A stretch of DNA of 64,000 nt from Vanrija pseudolonga (taxonomy: Eukaryota; Basidiomycota; Tremellomycetes; Trichosporonales; Trichosporonaceae), in assembly GCF_020906515.1 (NCBI RefSeq), contig NC_085855.1:1550001-1614000 (forward strand), in the 5' to 3' direction. Below the pieces are notes generated by a model that had not been told where the DNA came from, searched no databases, and saw only the letters and a program-made list of their open reading frames with translations. Made by a program: the position numbers and the translations under genes. Positions within the stretch are counted from its first letter, which is position 1, and each line of letters opens with the position of its first letter. This document shows positions 1-11,765 of the stretch, piece after piece.

Positions 1-65
1 TCCACCTGTCACCAAGCCAGACCCATCGCCAAGCCAACACATGCATATGTAGAGCTGCGTACTAC

Positions 66-1901
66 TTACTTCTGAATCACCTCGACGATCTGCTTGGTCG
101 CCCACAGCGTCTCCTCCTCGTACCCGATATACCCCACAGTCTGGAGGCACAGCGGCGCGTCGACGCTGGCAGCGGCGTCGAAAGAGTCGTACACGTCCGC
201 CTCGGCGTCGTTACGCGGCGTGTAAGCCGCCGCCTCGGCATCCTTGGCCGGGTCGACGTGCGCACCCGTGGGGAACACAACCGCAGGGTAGTTCACCAGG
301 TTCCAGAAGCTCGTGTAGTTCCAGTACCGCGCCGTGCCGTGCGCCGGCGCCGGGGTCGGCCCGACGGGCGTGAGGAGGATGTCCATGCCGGTGGCCTGCC
401 AGTGGGCTGCGAAGGCGGCGCGGAAGGCGTCGCGGCGGGCGACGAGCTGGCGCAGGCGTCAACACGGATACTGTCTGGCACTATACGGGCCACTTACGTC
501 CCACAGCTCCTCGCGCGACCGCTCCCTGTCCCCAGCTTGACCAATGATCCACTCCGTAAGCGGCAGCACGCGCTCCCCGCTGCCGGCGATATGGTCGTAC
601 ACGGCCTTGCCGTTATCGGGCCAGTACAGCGCCGAGATGATCTCCCAGTTGTCGGCGGACCGGTACGGGGCGTACTCGACGACGTCGAACGCGCCGCTCT
701 GGCGCAGCTTGGAGACCGCGGTGTCGAGCGCGCGCCGCACGGGCGCGACGGGGCGCACGACCCCGTCGTCGTAGAGCACGCCGACGCGCAGGCGCTTCGG
801 CTGGACCTCGCGCCACGGCTTGACGTCGAGCCTGGTCGTCAGCGCCGCATGCGAGGGCTGGACTTACGTCGGGTCCCGCTTCCACGGCTCCGTGCTCGCC
901 ACGAGCCGCATGTACTTCTCCAAATCGTCCACGCTGCGCCCCATCGGCCCGTGCGTGCCCAGAATCCCCTCCCATCCAGCCGGGCCGACGGGGATGTTGG
1001 CGCCGCCGTAGGGCAGGCGCCGGACGGACGGCTTAAACGAGTAGATGCCGCATGCGGCGGCGGGCTACGAGCGAGCGTCAGCGAGTGGTCTGGCGTGGGG
1101 ATGGGCCCGAGGCGGAGGCTGCAACTCACACTCCGCACACTGCCGCCAATGTCCGTGCCGATGCCCAACGGACTGCCCTTCATCCCGATCAGCGCGCCCT
1201 CGCCGCCGCTGCTCCCGCCGGCCGTGAGGTCCGTGTTCCATGGCGACGCGGTGACGCCGAGGTAACACTCTGTTTCGAGGTGCATCAGGCTCTGGGGGTT
1301 GGTTGTTTCTGCGGGGGCGGGTCAGCCGCCATCCTCCTCCCTCCTTGCGCCTTCCTTGACACCCCGACTCACTGCAGTAGAACACGGCCCCGGCGTTACG
1401 CAGAATCTCGACCATGTACGCGTCCTCGGTCGCGACGTTGCCGATCATGTCCAGGAACCCGCTCGGCGAGTCGTGCCCCTTGACGTCGAGGTGGTCCTTG
1501 ATGCTGACGGGTACGCCGTGGAACGGGCCGACTGGCACGCCGGTCCGCTCGAGCTCGGCGTCGAGCCACGCCGCGCGCTCGAGCGCCTCGGGGGCGAACA
1601 GCTCGACAAGGCAGTTGGTCACCTGCTGTGCGATCGCCGCGGCCTTGACGTACGCAGTGGTCACCTCGACCGCGGTGTACTTGCGCGCCGCGAGCGCCTC
1701 CGCGAGCCGCGTGGCGTCCAGCTCGACGATGGCAAGCTCGGCGGCCGACAGGATGCCGCTGGTCGAGAGGACGCCCGTGACGTTCTTCGCCAGCTTGGTG
1801 TTCTTCGGCAGGCGGTACGCCGCTGGAATGGTGCTGTCGCGCACTGCGATGGCCTCCGCGGCGAGCTCTGCCGCGGGGCGAGGAATCTTGGCTGGGGACA
1901 T
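66..1901 (-). CDS. Acetamidase-type amidase 1 (amidase signature family)
   Basis: Hydrolyses a carboxamide to acid plus ammonia; the substrate cannot be read from sequence. Five exons (1901-1373, 1308-1130, 1064-868, 831-498, 446-66) give 539 residues, the size of fungal AmdS/GmdA enzymes. The Ser-cisSer-Lys triad is visible: Lys135 in PVSIKDH, Ser209 in GGSSGGEGAL and Ser233 in TDIGGSVR, with the 24-residue Ser-Ser spacing of the family. No signal peptide, so probably cytosolic. The start is the first ATG in frame with the MSPxxxPRP beginning shared by two other amidases here. The gene is divergent from an MFS carrier at 3306, sharing a 1.4-kb promoter. It is closest to the amidase at 30824: both have KYTAVEVTTAYVKAAA and an intron before KTTNPQ, which the copy at 46810 lacks. 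Intron 3 is only 36 bp. Confidence 0.9.
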
Positions 1902-2177
1902 GGCGTGGGAGGGGGTGGTTCTTGGTGATGGGCGTGGTAACTTGCTTGCTGCTCAACAACAACAACGACAAGCGATAAGTACTCGCGCGTATGTCGCCTG
2001 GTTACTGCTCGCCGCTATCGGCCAACTGGCTACACGTTAGACGAGAGCGCAGCAGCGTGTCAGCAGTGCTGTTGGGTCGGGTCGGCACGTCGGTCGGCCC
2101 CGCACCGCACGCATGCAGGCAAACGGGTCGCGCGACCGACCAGCTTGGTGGTTACTGGGTCATGAGGCCGGCGCCAT

Positions 2178-2187
2178 CCCGTTAGCC
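2178..2187 (-). promoter_or_regulatory. GGCTAACGGG motif upstream of amidase 1
   Basis: Exact 10-mer read on the minus strand, about 277 bp upstream of the amidase 1 start. The same 10-mer occurs upstream of the regulator at 24810 and the amidase at 48592, and with one change (GGTTAACGGG) upstream of the aminotransferase at 38338. Candidate shared operator; binding protein unknown. Confidence 0.35.
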
Positions 2188-2227
2188 CAGACCCGACCCA
2201 CTCTTTTTCTTCTCCTTCTTCTTCTCG

Positions 2228-2244
2228 CCGGTTGTCGTTTATAG
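2228..2244 (+). repeat. Promoter element copy 1, CCGGTTGTCGTTTATAG
   Basis: A 17-base element in the amidase 1/MFS 1 promoter. It recurs with one change at 2404-2420, with small indels at 3181-3200, and in shortened form at 3017-3026. It could be a repeated binding site or the trace of local duplication. Confidence 0.4.
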
Positions 2245-2403
2245 TCTAGTGTGCTAAGATAGCGGTAGGAGTGGAGTGTATCGGCCACGATGGGCAGGGG
2301 GGCCACGGGGCGCCGGATGCATCGTCATCGTTCGCTGCGGTCGTCGTCGGCGTCGTGGTCGTCGTTGAGGACGGAGAGATTGTGAGGAACGGGATCCCGG
2401 CTA

Positions 2404-2420
2404 CCGGCTGTCGTTTATAG
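2404..2420 (+). repeat. Promoter element copy 2, CCGGCTGTCGTTTATAG
   Basis: Second copy of the 17-base element; it differs from the copy at 2228-2244 at one base. Related forms are CCGGCTATAG at 3017-3026 and a looser CCGGTCGTCCGTTCATAGTC at 3181-3200. Confidence 0.4.
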
Positions 2421-3305
2421 CTCTTTCCGCGCCGCCGCCCTGGTCGCCGGTGCCGGCAGACCAGACTTGTCCATCGACTTTCGCTCCGTCACTTCTTTGA
2501 CCTGGTCGTTTCGTCTTGTCATTCTGCTTCTCCTTCGCTGCCTGCCTGCATACCTACCCTCTGTGCGTGCATGCCTCGTCGCTGGGCACGACCAGGGCAG
2601 AGCAAAAAAGGCCTCGCCGTACCCCATCCCTCCCCTCCCTCTCCCTCTCCTCAGGCATCAGGGCTGATTCCCATTTCAGACAACTTACGAACCGCCTTTA
2701 CTGACGCCGCGGTACGCGCGCCACCGCCAACTGCCCCACAACCCACACCCACCCCAAAGATCCCAAGCCGATGCCGCTGACGCTAACGACCCTCTACCCG
2801 GTCGCTTCCAGAAGTATGGGTCCCGGTCCCTTTACGCGTGCCTTGGCATCATGGTGATTCATCGACAAGTGGTCGCGCGACCACCCTCAACGGCCCCGCC
2901 CCAAGCCACGGATCAGCACCACAGTGTCGCCATCGCTCTTGTCGTCGTCGTACTCGCACTCACCCCCGCCCTGGGCAGCAAGCTCAAGGTCACCTGGCCC
3001 GGCGGCATCTCGCTTACCGGCTATAGTGTAGGGTGCGGCACAACATCGGGTGCCTCACGGCAGACGCGACCAGGAGCGGGGCAGCCGGGGTAATATGTCC
3101 GGTCCGGTCCATCACCACTGCTATCTCGACGACGAGAGCAGAGCGAGTAAGGCGATATCGGCTTGGGTCTTGGCGGTGAGCCGGTCGTCCGTTCATAGTC
3201 TCCGACACGCGTCGATCTCGAGTGAGTTTCTTGGCGACTCGCGACGGACGACTACAAGAAGAGGGTGCGACGCGTGCATGTGCGCCCCAAGCCAATCGAA
3301 CCACG

Positions 3306-5187
3306 ATGGCACACACACGCGAGCTCCCGATCCCCGGCTCGCTTCTGCTGCTCGATGAGCACGCTGCCGGAGCCGAGGGTGAGATCATCCTCCACCCGAC
3401 GCCGTCGCGCGACGTCAACGACCCGCTCAACTGGAGCCCGATGCGCAAGCAGCTCGCGTTTGCGATGCTTGTCGTGTGTGAGTCGCGTCGGCTTTGCTAG
3501 GCGCGTCGGGGCAGGCCTTTTGCTGACGTCACAACCAGATACCGTCTCGGCGGGCTTTGGCGCCTGCTCTCTCTACTCGGTCCTCTCGCCCCTCAGCGAG
3601 GAGAAGGGCATCCCCCTGTCGACGTTGAACGCGGGCACGGGCTACAGTGAGTTAACGACGTGCTTGGCGGTCAACTCACGCCGCAGTGTTCCTCCTCCTC
3701 GGGTGGGGCGGGATCATCACCCAACCCCTGGCACAGACGTTCGGCAAGCGCCCTATGTACCTCGCCTCGCAGCTCGGCCACCTCGGATGCATCATTTGGA
3801 TGGTGTACATCAACACCGAGGGGCAGTGGCTGGCCAACAAGGTTCTCCAGGGGTTATTCACCGCCCCGATCGAGATGCTCATCGAGGTGTCAATTGCCGA
3901 CATGGTGAGTTGAACTCTGTTTGTCGATGATGGCAGGTCACTCACGCCACAGTTCTTCGCCCACGAACGAGGCTTCTACATGGGCCTGTACGCCACTGCA
4001 TTGTACGGAGGCAACTTCTTGGCGCCAGTGTGGGCAGGCGTAGGTCGTGCTGTGGCTGGCTGGTTGGAGTAGGCGACGTACTGACTCAATGGCAGTTTGC
4101 GAACGACGGGCTTGGCTGGAAGTGGGTATTCTGGCTGTCGGCCATTCAGCTTGGCGTAGGCACCATCATCCTCTTCCTCTTCCAGGAAGAGACAAACTAT
4201 AATCGCGGAACGACGGAGTTGGGCGAGCAGCACGGAACTCCGCGCTCGCGCTCCGACTCTGAAGCCGAGGCCGGCGATGACGAAAAGTACGGCCGCGGAG
4301 ACAAGATCGATCGCACCGTGTCTGTCCCCGCCACTCGGCCTCCACTCGAGGGCACGCCATACTCGTTCACCTACAAGCTGAGGCTTTATCGCGAGACGTA
4401 CACTACGCTGTCGACGCTAGTGGCGCAGGCGTACCGCCCTATCTTGCTCTGGCGCTACCCCGTCGCTGTTTGGTAAGTCGCCGCCGCCATCATTGCCGCC
4501 GCAGCCGCACCGAACCCCCGCTCACCACCAACACGCAGGTCGGGCTTCCTGTACGGCTCTTCGCTGGTATGGTACAATGTCTTCAACGCCACGGCCTCTC
4601 TGGTCCTCACGCAAAACTACCACTTCAGTCCCAGCATGGTCGGCCTGTCGTACCTCGGCCCCACGATCGGCGCTTGCGTCGCGGCCGTGTGGTCGGGCTG
4701 GGCGGCCGACAAGTTCCTGCTGTGGGATGCGCGGCGCAAAGGCGGTGTCCGCGAGCCCGAGGACAGGCTGTGGCTGCTTGCTTTGAATGCCATCCTGCTG
4801 CCTGCGGGCTTGATCCTGTGGGGCGTCGGTGCGGCGAACCACATCCACTGGTTCGGCCTCGTGTTTGGCGGAGGCCTCGTCGCCTTCACCTCGGCCTCGG
4901 CGGGCGCCTTTGCGATCAACTACGTGCTCGACAGCTACAAGGACCTCGGCGGCGAAGTCATCCTGTCCATCATCCTTATCCGCAACTCGCTGTCCTTTGC
5001 GATCGGGTACGGCATCACGCCATGGCTCAACATGGGCCTCCAGAACACGTTTATCACCGCCGCCATGGTCGGCATGGTCATCTACGGGTCCTTTGTGGTT
5101 GTCATCAAGTTTGGCAAGACATGGCGCAAGGCCAGCAGGGAGAGCTACTGGCGCTATGTGGAGTCGAGCGTCATGCCAAGCCACTAG
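3306..5187 (+). CDS. MFS carrier 1 (HOL1/SVOP-like fungal family)
   Basis: Membrane transporter of the major facilitator superfamily, probably in the plasma membrane, importing a small organic solute. Six exons (3306-3477, 3539-3646, 3687-3904, 3953-4039, 4096-4472, 4539-5187) give 536 residues. The N-terminus carries the fungal signature PTPSRDVNDPLNW just before TM1. Hydrophobic segments follow on each side of a charged central loop (EETNYNRGTTEL, then an Asp/Glu/Arg-rich stretch), which is the 6+6 TM layout. Yeast HOL1 of this broad group moves polyamines, but the substrate here is not readable. It is a paralogue of the carrier at 28293-30130, with the same start, loop and several intron positions. 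Divergent with amidase 1, which suggests uptake of the amide or a related nitrogen compound. Confidence 0.88.
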
Positions 5188-6633
5188 AGCGAGGTGCGGA
5201 GGTGCGCTGCGGCGCGCGTGGGATGGGGAGCAGCGCGCGGTGGACAAGCAAAATCGGGCATGAAGTTAGTTGTACACACATGCTATCAAAGGGATGCACA
5301 TGCTTCTGGAAATGACGGGATGTCTGATATCGCGCGAGCACACGAGGATATCGCTGCGGTACTCAATGGGCCGCCGCAGTCTAGTGCTCTCGGCTGTCTC
5401 GGCGCGGTGGGCGGACATGCAATGTCCGTACCAGCGCTTGTAATAGCGCGAGGCTATCAGTCGGACCCAGACTTAGCTAGCTGCTGGATGCTCCACAAGA
5501 TCCACAATGCTCCCACATTGTGTCCACCACAACACTGGGACGACTGGATGACGTGACCTCCGGCGCGGTTTTCGGTGTGCACGAGTCGAAGTGATTTGCG
5601 TTGATGGCCATTCATTGGACGGGGGGGACGACGGGGGGACGACGGGGTGGTGTCGACGCCACCGGCTGCGGACGGGGACTAGCTAGGTATACGAGATGGT
5701 GAGGACCACCCACTCTTGTGTGAAGCGGGACGACGTCTCGTGGCCCCCAAGCCCCAGCCGGCCCGGTGCCAAGTGGCAGGTACGGTGCTTGTGTACATGC
5801 AGAATGCAGCATAACCCCCATCAAGAGGCATTAGGCATCAGGCATCAGGCTGATTCCATTGAGTGCGTGCGCGCGTTAATTATGTCAAGAAGGACATAAC
5901 GTCCGACGTGTCAATAGCCCGAGAGTTTAGCGCAGGGAAGTCGAGGGCCTGCGACGGGGAACAAGGCGCCCCCAAGGTTGTACCAGATCTGGATCTAAGC
6001 GGAACGGGGACATCCATGGACGTGGTGCTGGTCGTCCGTCACATACGCGCGGATGCATCATCACGGCATGACAGGCGACCCCCGACGATGACGCCCTTGG
6101 ATCCCTTGTTTGCCCCCTGTCTCCCTTGTCATGCGGCGTCATACTTCAACTGATAACGTGCCTCCCTCCTTTTTCGCCGCGCACGCCGCACGCCGCACGC
6201 CGCACGCACGGCGAGCCCAGGCGAGGCGAGGCGAGGCGAGGCGATGTGAGGCTGGGGGAGGAGGGGGGGATCAGCAGCAGCACACCACGCGTTGTACGAC
6301 GCCACATCCCCCCTCGGGCTCGCTAGAGCGTGGCCCGATGCTCACGGAGCGGAGCAGTGGCTTGGGGGCTTGTGCCCTGACACCGACAGGCGACTTGTCC
6401 TGCTCGTCCTGTGGCACACGCACAAAAGTCTGACCTGTTGCTGATGTTGACATGGCTTTCCCAGTACTTATCGTCCCAGCAAACTCTTTCCGATGACGAC
6501 GGCACCACCAGCGGCCGCGTTCAGCTTTGTCGCCCCGTTCAGCAGCAGCAATAGCTTTGGCCTTGAGCTTAACGCACCCGCGTACCCTCCTCAACGCCGA
6601 CGAAAGACAACAGCAACAACAACAACAACAACA
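5188..6633. other. Gap upstream of regulator 1
   Basis: No gene seen. It contains GACGGGGGG runs (5618-5650) and a simple-sequence block at 6180-6245. A CAA/CAG repeat leader runs straight into the ATG at 6634. A fragment near 5838 (GGCATCAGGCTGATTCCAT) nearly repeats one near 2656, hinting at local duplication. Confidence 0.5.
6180..6245. repeat. Microsatellites (ACGCCGC)n and (GAGGC)n
   Basis: Three to four units of a 7-mer are followed by about five GAGGC units. Low-complexity noncoding DNA in the promoter or leader of regulator 1. Confidence 0.7.
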
Positions 6634-8890
6634 ATGTACAACCCGCACATCTACCTGGCTCCGTCGGCACCACCTCCACCACCTCCGCCGATCCACGTCC
6701 CCCCGCCGCACACGCACGCGCACGCACACGCGCCCCCACCCCAGCCGCCGCCACACGTCATGCACGCGTACGTCGGGGTGACGGGGTGCCACGGCGGGGT
6801 GCCGTACCCCGCGCTGCCGCTGGTGTCGACTGCCCTGGCGGCGCCTCCTCCGCCACCTCCGCCGATGCCACTGATCGTCGACGAGCCCCTGCGCGCCGTG
6901 CACGAGCACGAGGTGATCCACGGACACGAACATCTCAACGCGCACCCGCACCCGCACCCGCACGAGCAGCCGCAGCAGATCCCCGCGATCGTCGACCACG
7001 AGCACCGGCACCCGCATGACCTCGCGCCGCAAGAGCCAATGATGTACGCCGCCCCGGCATCGCCCCCGCGCAAGCGTAAGCGCCACACGCGCACCACGAC
7101 CGGATGCCAGTCGTGCAGAGTCCAGCGGGTCAAGTGCCCCGAAGGCCCCGTGATCGCGCACGGCAAGATCGCGTGCCGCCGCTGTTGGGAGGTCGACCGC
7201 CCGTGCTTCTACCCCGTCGAGGGGACCGTCAAGCGCGGCAAGATGAAGCAAGAGCGGTGGATCCGGGCCGTCGAGGCCGGCCCCGAGTGGAACTATGACA
7301 CGGACGGCGGCGCGACCGACGAGGGCGTGGGCGTGTACGAGTGGACGATGGCCACCGCCGCCACTGCGCCGGGGTCGACGGCGACATCCACCTATGCGCG
7401 CACCCAGTCGCCTCCCGACTCGGAGGGTGGCGGCGCCAGTGCCCCCGCGGCGCTCCCTACACTCCCTGCTCCTGCGGCCCCGGCGATGGTGTCGTCGTCT
7501 GCGAATGCACTCGTGCCGGTCACGGTCAACCCGACGACGCAGTCGACGCCGGTCGGCGTCGCGACGTGGATCTCGAACGAGCTCCTCAACCAGCTGCTCA
7601 ACCCCGCGCCGCCGAGTGTGTTGACGAGCTTCTCGCTCGCCAACCTGTCCAGCTCGGAGACGGACCGCTCCATCGTGTCGTACTTTGAGTCGCAGGGGTG
7701 CAACGAGATCTGCGCCGCGACGAGTTCAAAGTCAAACTGGATCTTTGCGCAGCTGTTCCCCCGCCTGCTCACGATCCTCTTCTCCCCGCCTCCCCCTTCA
7801 GAGGAAGGGCTCGCCCTCACCGTCCGCCAGTGGCTCTTCAACTGCCTCATGCACCTCTGCTACGTGCACCGCGGGAACGTGGAGACGGAGCAGGCCAAGT
7901 CGTGGCACTGGAAAAGCGAGGCGCAGAGCTATCGCCGTAAGGCGAGCTACGCCATCTTGCGCGCCAAGGTGCGCTTCCCCGAGGACGCTTGGAAGACGGA
8001 GGAGTACTTGTGAGTTGCGGCGTGGGCAGGTTTGTGAGTGGCGCGCTGACCCCGCCCACAGAATGGGCTTCTTCGTGCGTTGCATGGCCGACATGCTCGA
8101 CGGCGGCCGAATCTACCTCGATGACGACACGCTGTTCGAGCCCCCAAAAGAGATGCCGTCGCCGTTCTACCAGAGCCTGTGGGACATGATCGCGACGTAC
8201 TCGATCCATCAGTTCGCCTGCTCCCCGCTCGGGTCCGTCCCGACCTCGGCGCCGCAGTTCGAGCTGCTCCCCGACGGGCCGGAATGGGTCGAGACGTTCT
8301 TCGGGTACTCGCGGCGGATCATCAAGCTGGTCGGCAAAGTGAACAGCATGGTATCGCAGCGCGCAGCCCTCATCGGCGCCGGCGCCGAGCTGGACCGGCG
8401 GGGCCTCGAGCTGCGCACGCAGGCGGAAAAACTCCTCGTCGACATTGGCGACATGTGGGCGTGGGACGAGGGCTCGCAGGACATGGGGAAGAGCAACCGC
8501 ATCCAGCGGGGCAGCGAGGTCGTGCGCTCGGCCCTGCGGGTGATGCTGCTCACCGAGGTTCTGAATGTGCCACTTGACGACCCGCGTATCGAGACTGTCC
8601 GCGCGCGCATCATCGAGCTCGTGGCCGACGCTGAGCCAGTCGCGATGGGCGGGTTCCAGTGGCCCCTGACCGTCGTGGCCATCTACACACGGGACGAGGC
8701 GCAGCGCGCCGAAATGCTCCGCCTCGTCCGGCTCGCCCTCACCATGAGCTTTGGCGGAAACTACCGCTCGTCTGAAGAAATCCTCACTCTCTGCTGGGAG
8801 GTGCTGGATAACAGCAAGGACGGGTACGAGAATGGCATTGCGCCGTGGCGCGAGGCCATGAGCGCCATCGGTCGCAACCTTTGGTTCTGA
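6634..8890 (+). CDS. Zn2Cys6 transcription factor, regulator 1 (His-rich N-terminus)
   Basis: Nuclear DNA-binding regulator. Two exons (6634-8009, 8062-8890) encode 734 residues. The binuclear zinc cluster is Cys158, 161, 168, 181, 184, 191 (C-x2-C-x6-C-x12-C-x2-C-x6-C), preceded by the basic KRKRHTRTTTGC. A ligand/dimer region follows with family blocks SYFESQGCNEI, EEYL, GFFVRCMADML and the C-terminal GIAPWREAMSAIGRNLWF. Its long N-terminus is rich in Pro and His (PPPHTHAHAHAPP, HPHPHPHEQP), unlike its five paralogues. The start is the ATG after a CAA-repeat leader; an in-frame ATG at 6493 would add a compositionally different stretch. It keeps only the EEYL intron; the two 3' introns of the paralogues at 9836, 21964, 24810 and 27713 are absent. 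The targets may be the neighbouring amidase/MFS genes (inference). Confidence 0.88.
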
Positions 8891-9835
8891 GTTTTAGAGA
8901 GAGAGACAGAGTTGTAGCAGTAATAGTACTTACATACATACATACACGCTTGTTGTAATAGTCGTCGGCGATGCAGCTTCGGCCGGCATAGTTAACCAAA
9001 CCGAGGTCGCCGAGACGAGGCCGAACGAGACCGAGCCGCATATCGTTTGCCCTGGCGGTGACGAGAAGATTAATGGCGGATACAGCCCGCCGATGACAAC
9101 GCCAAGCGGAGCGGGTGTCCGTCTACTTCCTCATCCGCAGTCTAGGCATGCGTTGGGGGCCACGGCACGCTGCACGCACGCGACATCAGAGTCGGGAGCC
9201 TCGCCCCGAGTGCTCCGGGTGTCCCGATGGCTCATAAAATGGCTGCGCGGCCATGTCCGACGATAAGCTCGCTTGTCGGATTTTGCGCGGCTATTAGCCG
9301 CCAGGCGCCCACGCGGCGAAGCACATCGCCGCTGTCCTCGTCGAGTCGGTTCACTCTGCCTGCATGCCAGATCTGTATGCATCGGATATCTCGTCCACTC
9401 AGTCGCATTCCGCTGTGATCCCGCTGCATGTACAACACGCGCCGCGCGTGGCCTCGGTCGGGTGTTAGGACGACCTTGGGGCCGGGCGGCGTCTGCGATC
9501 CTGACAGCCAGTTTCGTTTCCAATCGCTGCGTGCTTCCGATCGTTGCTTTCCGGCCTGTTGGCACTGCTGCCTTGTCATTGGAAACTGGTACATTGACTC
9601 GCCTGGCTCGCCTTGCCCTCCCAGCCTTTCTCAATGCACGCACACGCGCACGCACGCACGGCGCACATCATCGGCCGCCCTCCTCGGTGAGCAGCGTCGC
9701 TCGTCGCCGACTTTGGCCCGGAGAGATCCGAAGGACCCCCCACGCCGCTCCACAACAAAACCCGCGCATCGCACTCTTTAACCGAGTTTAACGTCTCGCA
9801 TCTCGCCGTCTTTCTCAATCTAACCCGCTACAACG
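8891..9835. other. Gap between regulators 1 and 2
   Basis: No gene supported. Short GA and ACAT repeats lie just after the regulator 1 stop (8895-8947), and a CACG-rich run lies near 9640-9665. Presumably the terminator of regulator 1 and the promoter of regulator 2. Confidence 0.5.
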
Positions 9836-11765
9836 ATGCCGCTAACAGAGATAACGAGCAACGACGACGAAAGCAGCGAGCCCCGCACGGCGCCATACCC
9901 GTCGCTCGCGAAGCGCAAGCGGCACACACGCACGACGACAGGATGCCGCCAGTGCCGCGCCCAGCGAGTCAAGTGCATCGAGGGCGCGACGCTCGATAGC
10001 GGCCAGCGGGTAGCGTGCCGCCGGTGCTGGCAGGCGGAGTCACGCTGCCAGTACCCCGTCCGCGGCGTCGCCACGCGCGGCAAGCTCGACTGCGAGGACA
10101 TCTGGGTCGACGCCGTCGCGGCCGAGGTGTGGCAGGGCCAGCGGGTCATCAAGGAGCGCGAGGCGGTCCTGAGGCGCTGGCAGGGGGATGATAGGGGCAG
10201 TGTGCTCGAGGTGCACACCGAGGGGGTTGAGGCGAGCGCGAGCTCCAAGGGGTCGTCTTCGAGCTTGAGCCCCAGTGGTGGCGGCGGCCCGAGCCGTGCG
10301 GTGGCGCGCCCCGCTGCTGCCTTCTCTGCATCCCAGGCGGCAGAGCACGTCGCGTCCTGGCTGCACACGGGACAGGCGTCCCAGCTCCTCGAACACCTCC
10401 TCCGCCCATCACCAGGCGTCCAGTTCACGACACTGTCGAGCCTGTCGACCTCATCGGCGACGCGCGCGGCGATATCGTACTTTGAAACAAGGGGACACAA
10501 CGAGATTGTGGCTGTCAGCAACTCGCGCTCAAACTGGATCTTCACGCAGCTCTTCCCCCGACTCTCGGGACTACTGCTCACCCCTGCTCTCGAGGCGAAA
10601 GAGACAGCGTGGCTGCGCGACTGGCTCCACTTGGCCCTCCTTCAACTATGCTACGTCCACCGGTCGAACGTCGAGTCCGACCCGGAGCGTGCCGGCTTCT
10701 GGCGGTCCGAGGCGGCAAGGGCGCGGCAGAAGGCAGAGTTCGTGCTCCTCCGCGCGCGGTTTCGGAGTCGGGAGGGGATCAACTCGGAGGAGTATCTGTG
10801 AGTTGACGATTACCGCAATCCCAACTCTAACCCCGCCAGCACCGGCTTCTTCATCCGCTGCATGGCCGACATGCTCGACTCGTGCCCGCTCGACCTAAGC
10901 CCGGAACGCACCCTGTCGAACGTCGCCTCAGTGGCGTCAATCACCAAGTCCTCAGCGCTCATGTACCCGATGCTGCGGTGCCTGATCCACACGTACGCCG
11001 TCGTGCAGTACGCCTGCACGCCGCTCTCGCGGACGTGCGCGGTCCCGGCGCCCAGTTTGCCGGGGTACGTGTCGTCCGAGGACGGGCTCGTGGTCAAGTT
11101 TTACGGGTTCACGCGGCGCGTCATCGGGCAGATGGGCCGCGCGAGCCAGCTCGTCGCGAAGCGCTGGGCGCTGATCAATGCCGGCGTCGACGCGAGTGTC
11201 TTGGGACAGGTGCTGCGCGCGGAGACAGACACGCTCGGCGCAGAACTAGGCGACGTGAGCGAGCAGAACTTTGACGCCGGTGTGTCGGAGCGTATCCAGC
11301 GGGGGACGATCGTGAGTACCCCACCCCTGTAACTTGTGCTGATGCGCTCCCAGGTCCTCCAACTCGCCCTCCGCGTCATGCTCCTCTGCGAAGTGCTCGA
11401 GACGGACCTCGCCGACGAGCGGATAACGCGTCTCCGCGCACAGGCAATCGAGCTCGTGGCGGACTGCGACCCGACCAACCTGTCCGGCTTCCTCTGGCCC
11501 ATGACTGTGAGCCGAGCCGGTACGGTGAAGGGTACAGGCGCTGATATCCCAGGTCCTAGGCATCTACTGCGACGACAAGGCCGACCGCGAGACAATAGCG
11601 CACCTCATGCACCTCAGCCTCGGGACGTCGTACGGCGCAAACTACCGCGGCTCGGACGAGGTGCTCGTGCTGTGCTGGGATGTGCTGGATGCGGGTGGGT
11701 ACCCGCACGGGATTGCGCCGTGGCGCGAGAGCATGGCGGCGCTGGGGCGGAACATCTGGCTGTGA
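9836..11765 (+). CDS. Zn2Cys6 transcription factor, regulator 2
   Basis: Paralogue of regulator 1 in direct tandem. Four exons (9836-10797, 10840-11311, 11354-11506, 11553-11765) give 599 residues. The zinc cluster is Cys37, 40, 47, 61, 64, 71 after KRKRHTRTTTGC; the middle loop is 13 residues. The family landmarks are all present: SYFETRGHNEI, EEYL at the first intron, GFFIRCMADML, RIQRGT at the second intron, ELVADC, NYRGSDEVLVLCWDVLD and the terminal GIAPWRESMAALGRNIWL. No membrane segment or signal peptide. All three introns are at the positions used by regulators 3-5. The effector is unknown. Confidence 0.88.

Larger units (their letters stand above)
1902..3305. promoter_or_regulatory. 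Divergent promoter between amidase 1 and MFS carrier 1
   Basis: No gene is supported in this 1.4-kb gap. It holds a pyrimidine tract near 2200-2226, GTCGTCG-rich stretches (2337-2370, 2940-2955), one copy of a cluster-wide 10-mer (2178-2187) and several copies of a CCGGyTGTCGTTTATAG-like element. Its position between two divergent genes makes it the likely shared control region; that is inference from layout. Confidence 0.55.

Noticed and set aside
258-1265. 335-residue open frame on the plus strand opposite amidase 1
   Set aside because: Antisense shadow: Arg/Pro/Gly-rich composition, no family features, and fully overlaps exons of a well-supported amidase.
4470-5315. 281-residue frame overlapping the 3' exon of MFS carrier 1
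   Set aside because: Out-of-frame shadow of the carrier exon; His/Arg-rich and without hydrophobic segments.
6493-6633. Earlier in-frame ATG for regulator 1
   Set aside because: The added residues are unlike the paralogues and run through a CAA/CAG-repeat leader that looks like 5' UTR.
6271-7251. 326-residue minus-strand frame over regulator 1
   Set aside because: Arises from the GC-rich repeats encoding His/Pro on the other strand; long Cys and Arg runs are typical shadow translation.
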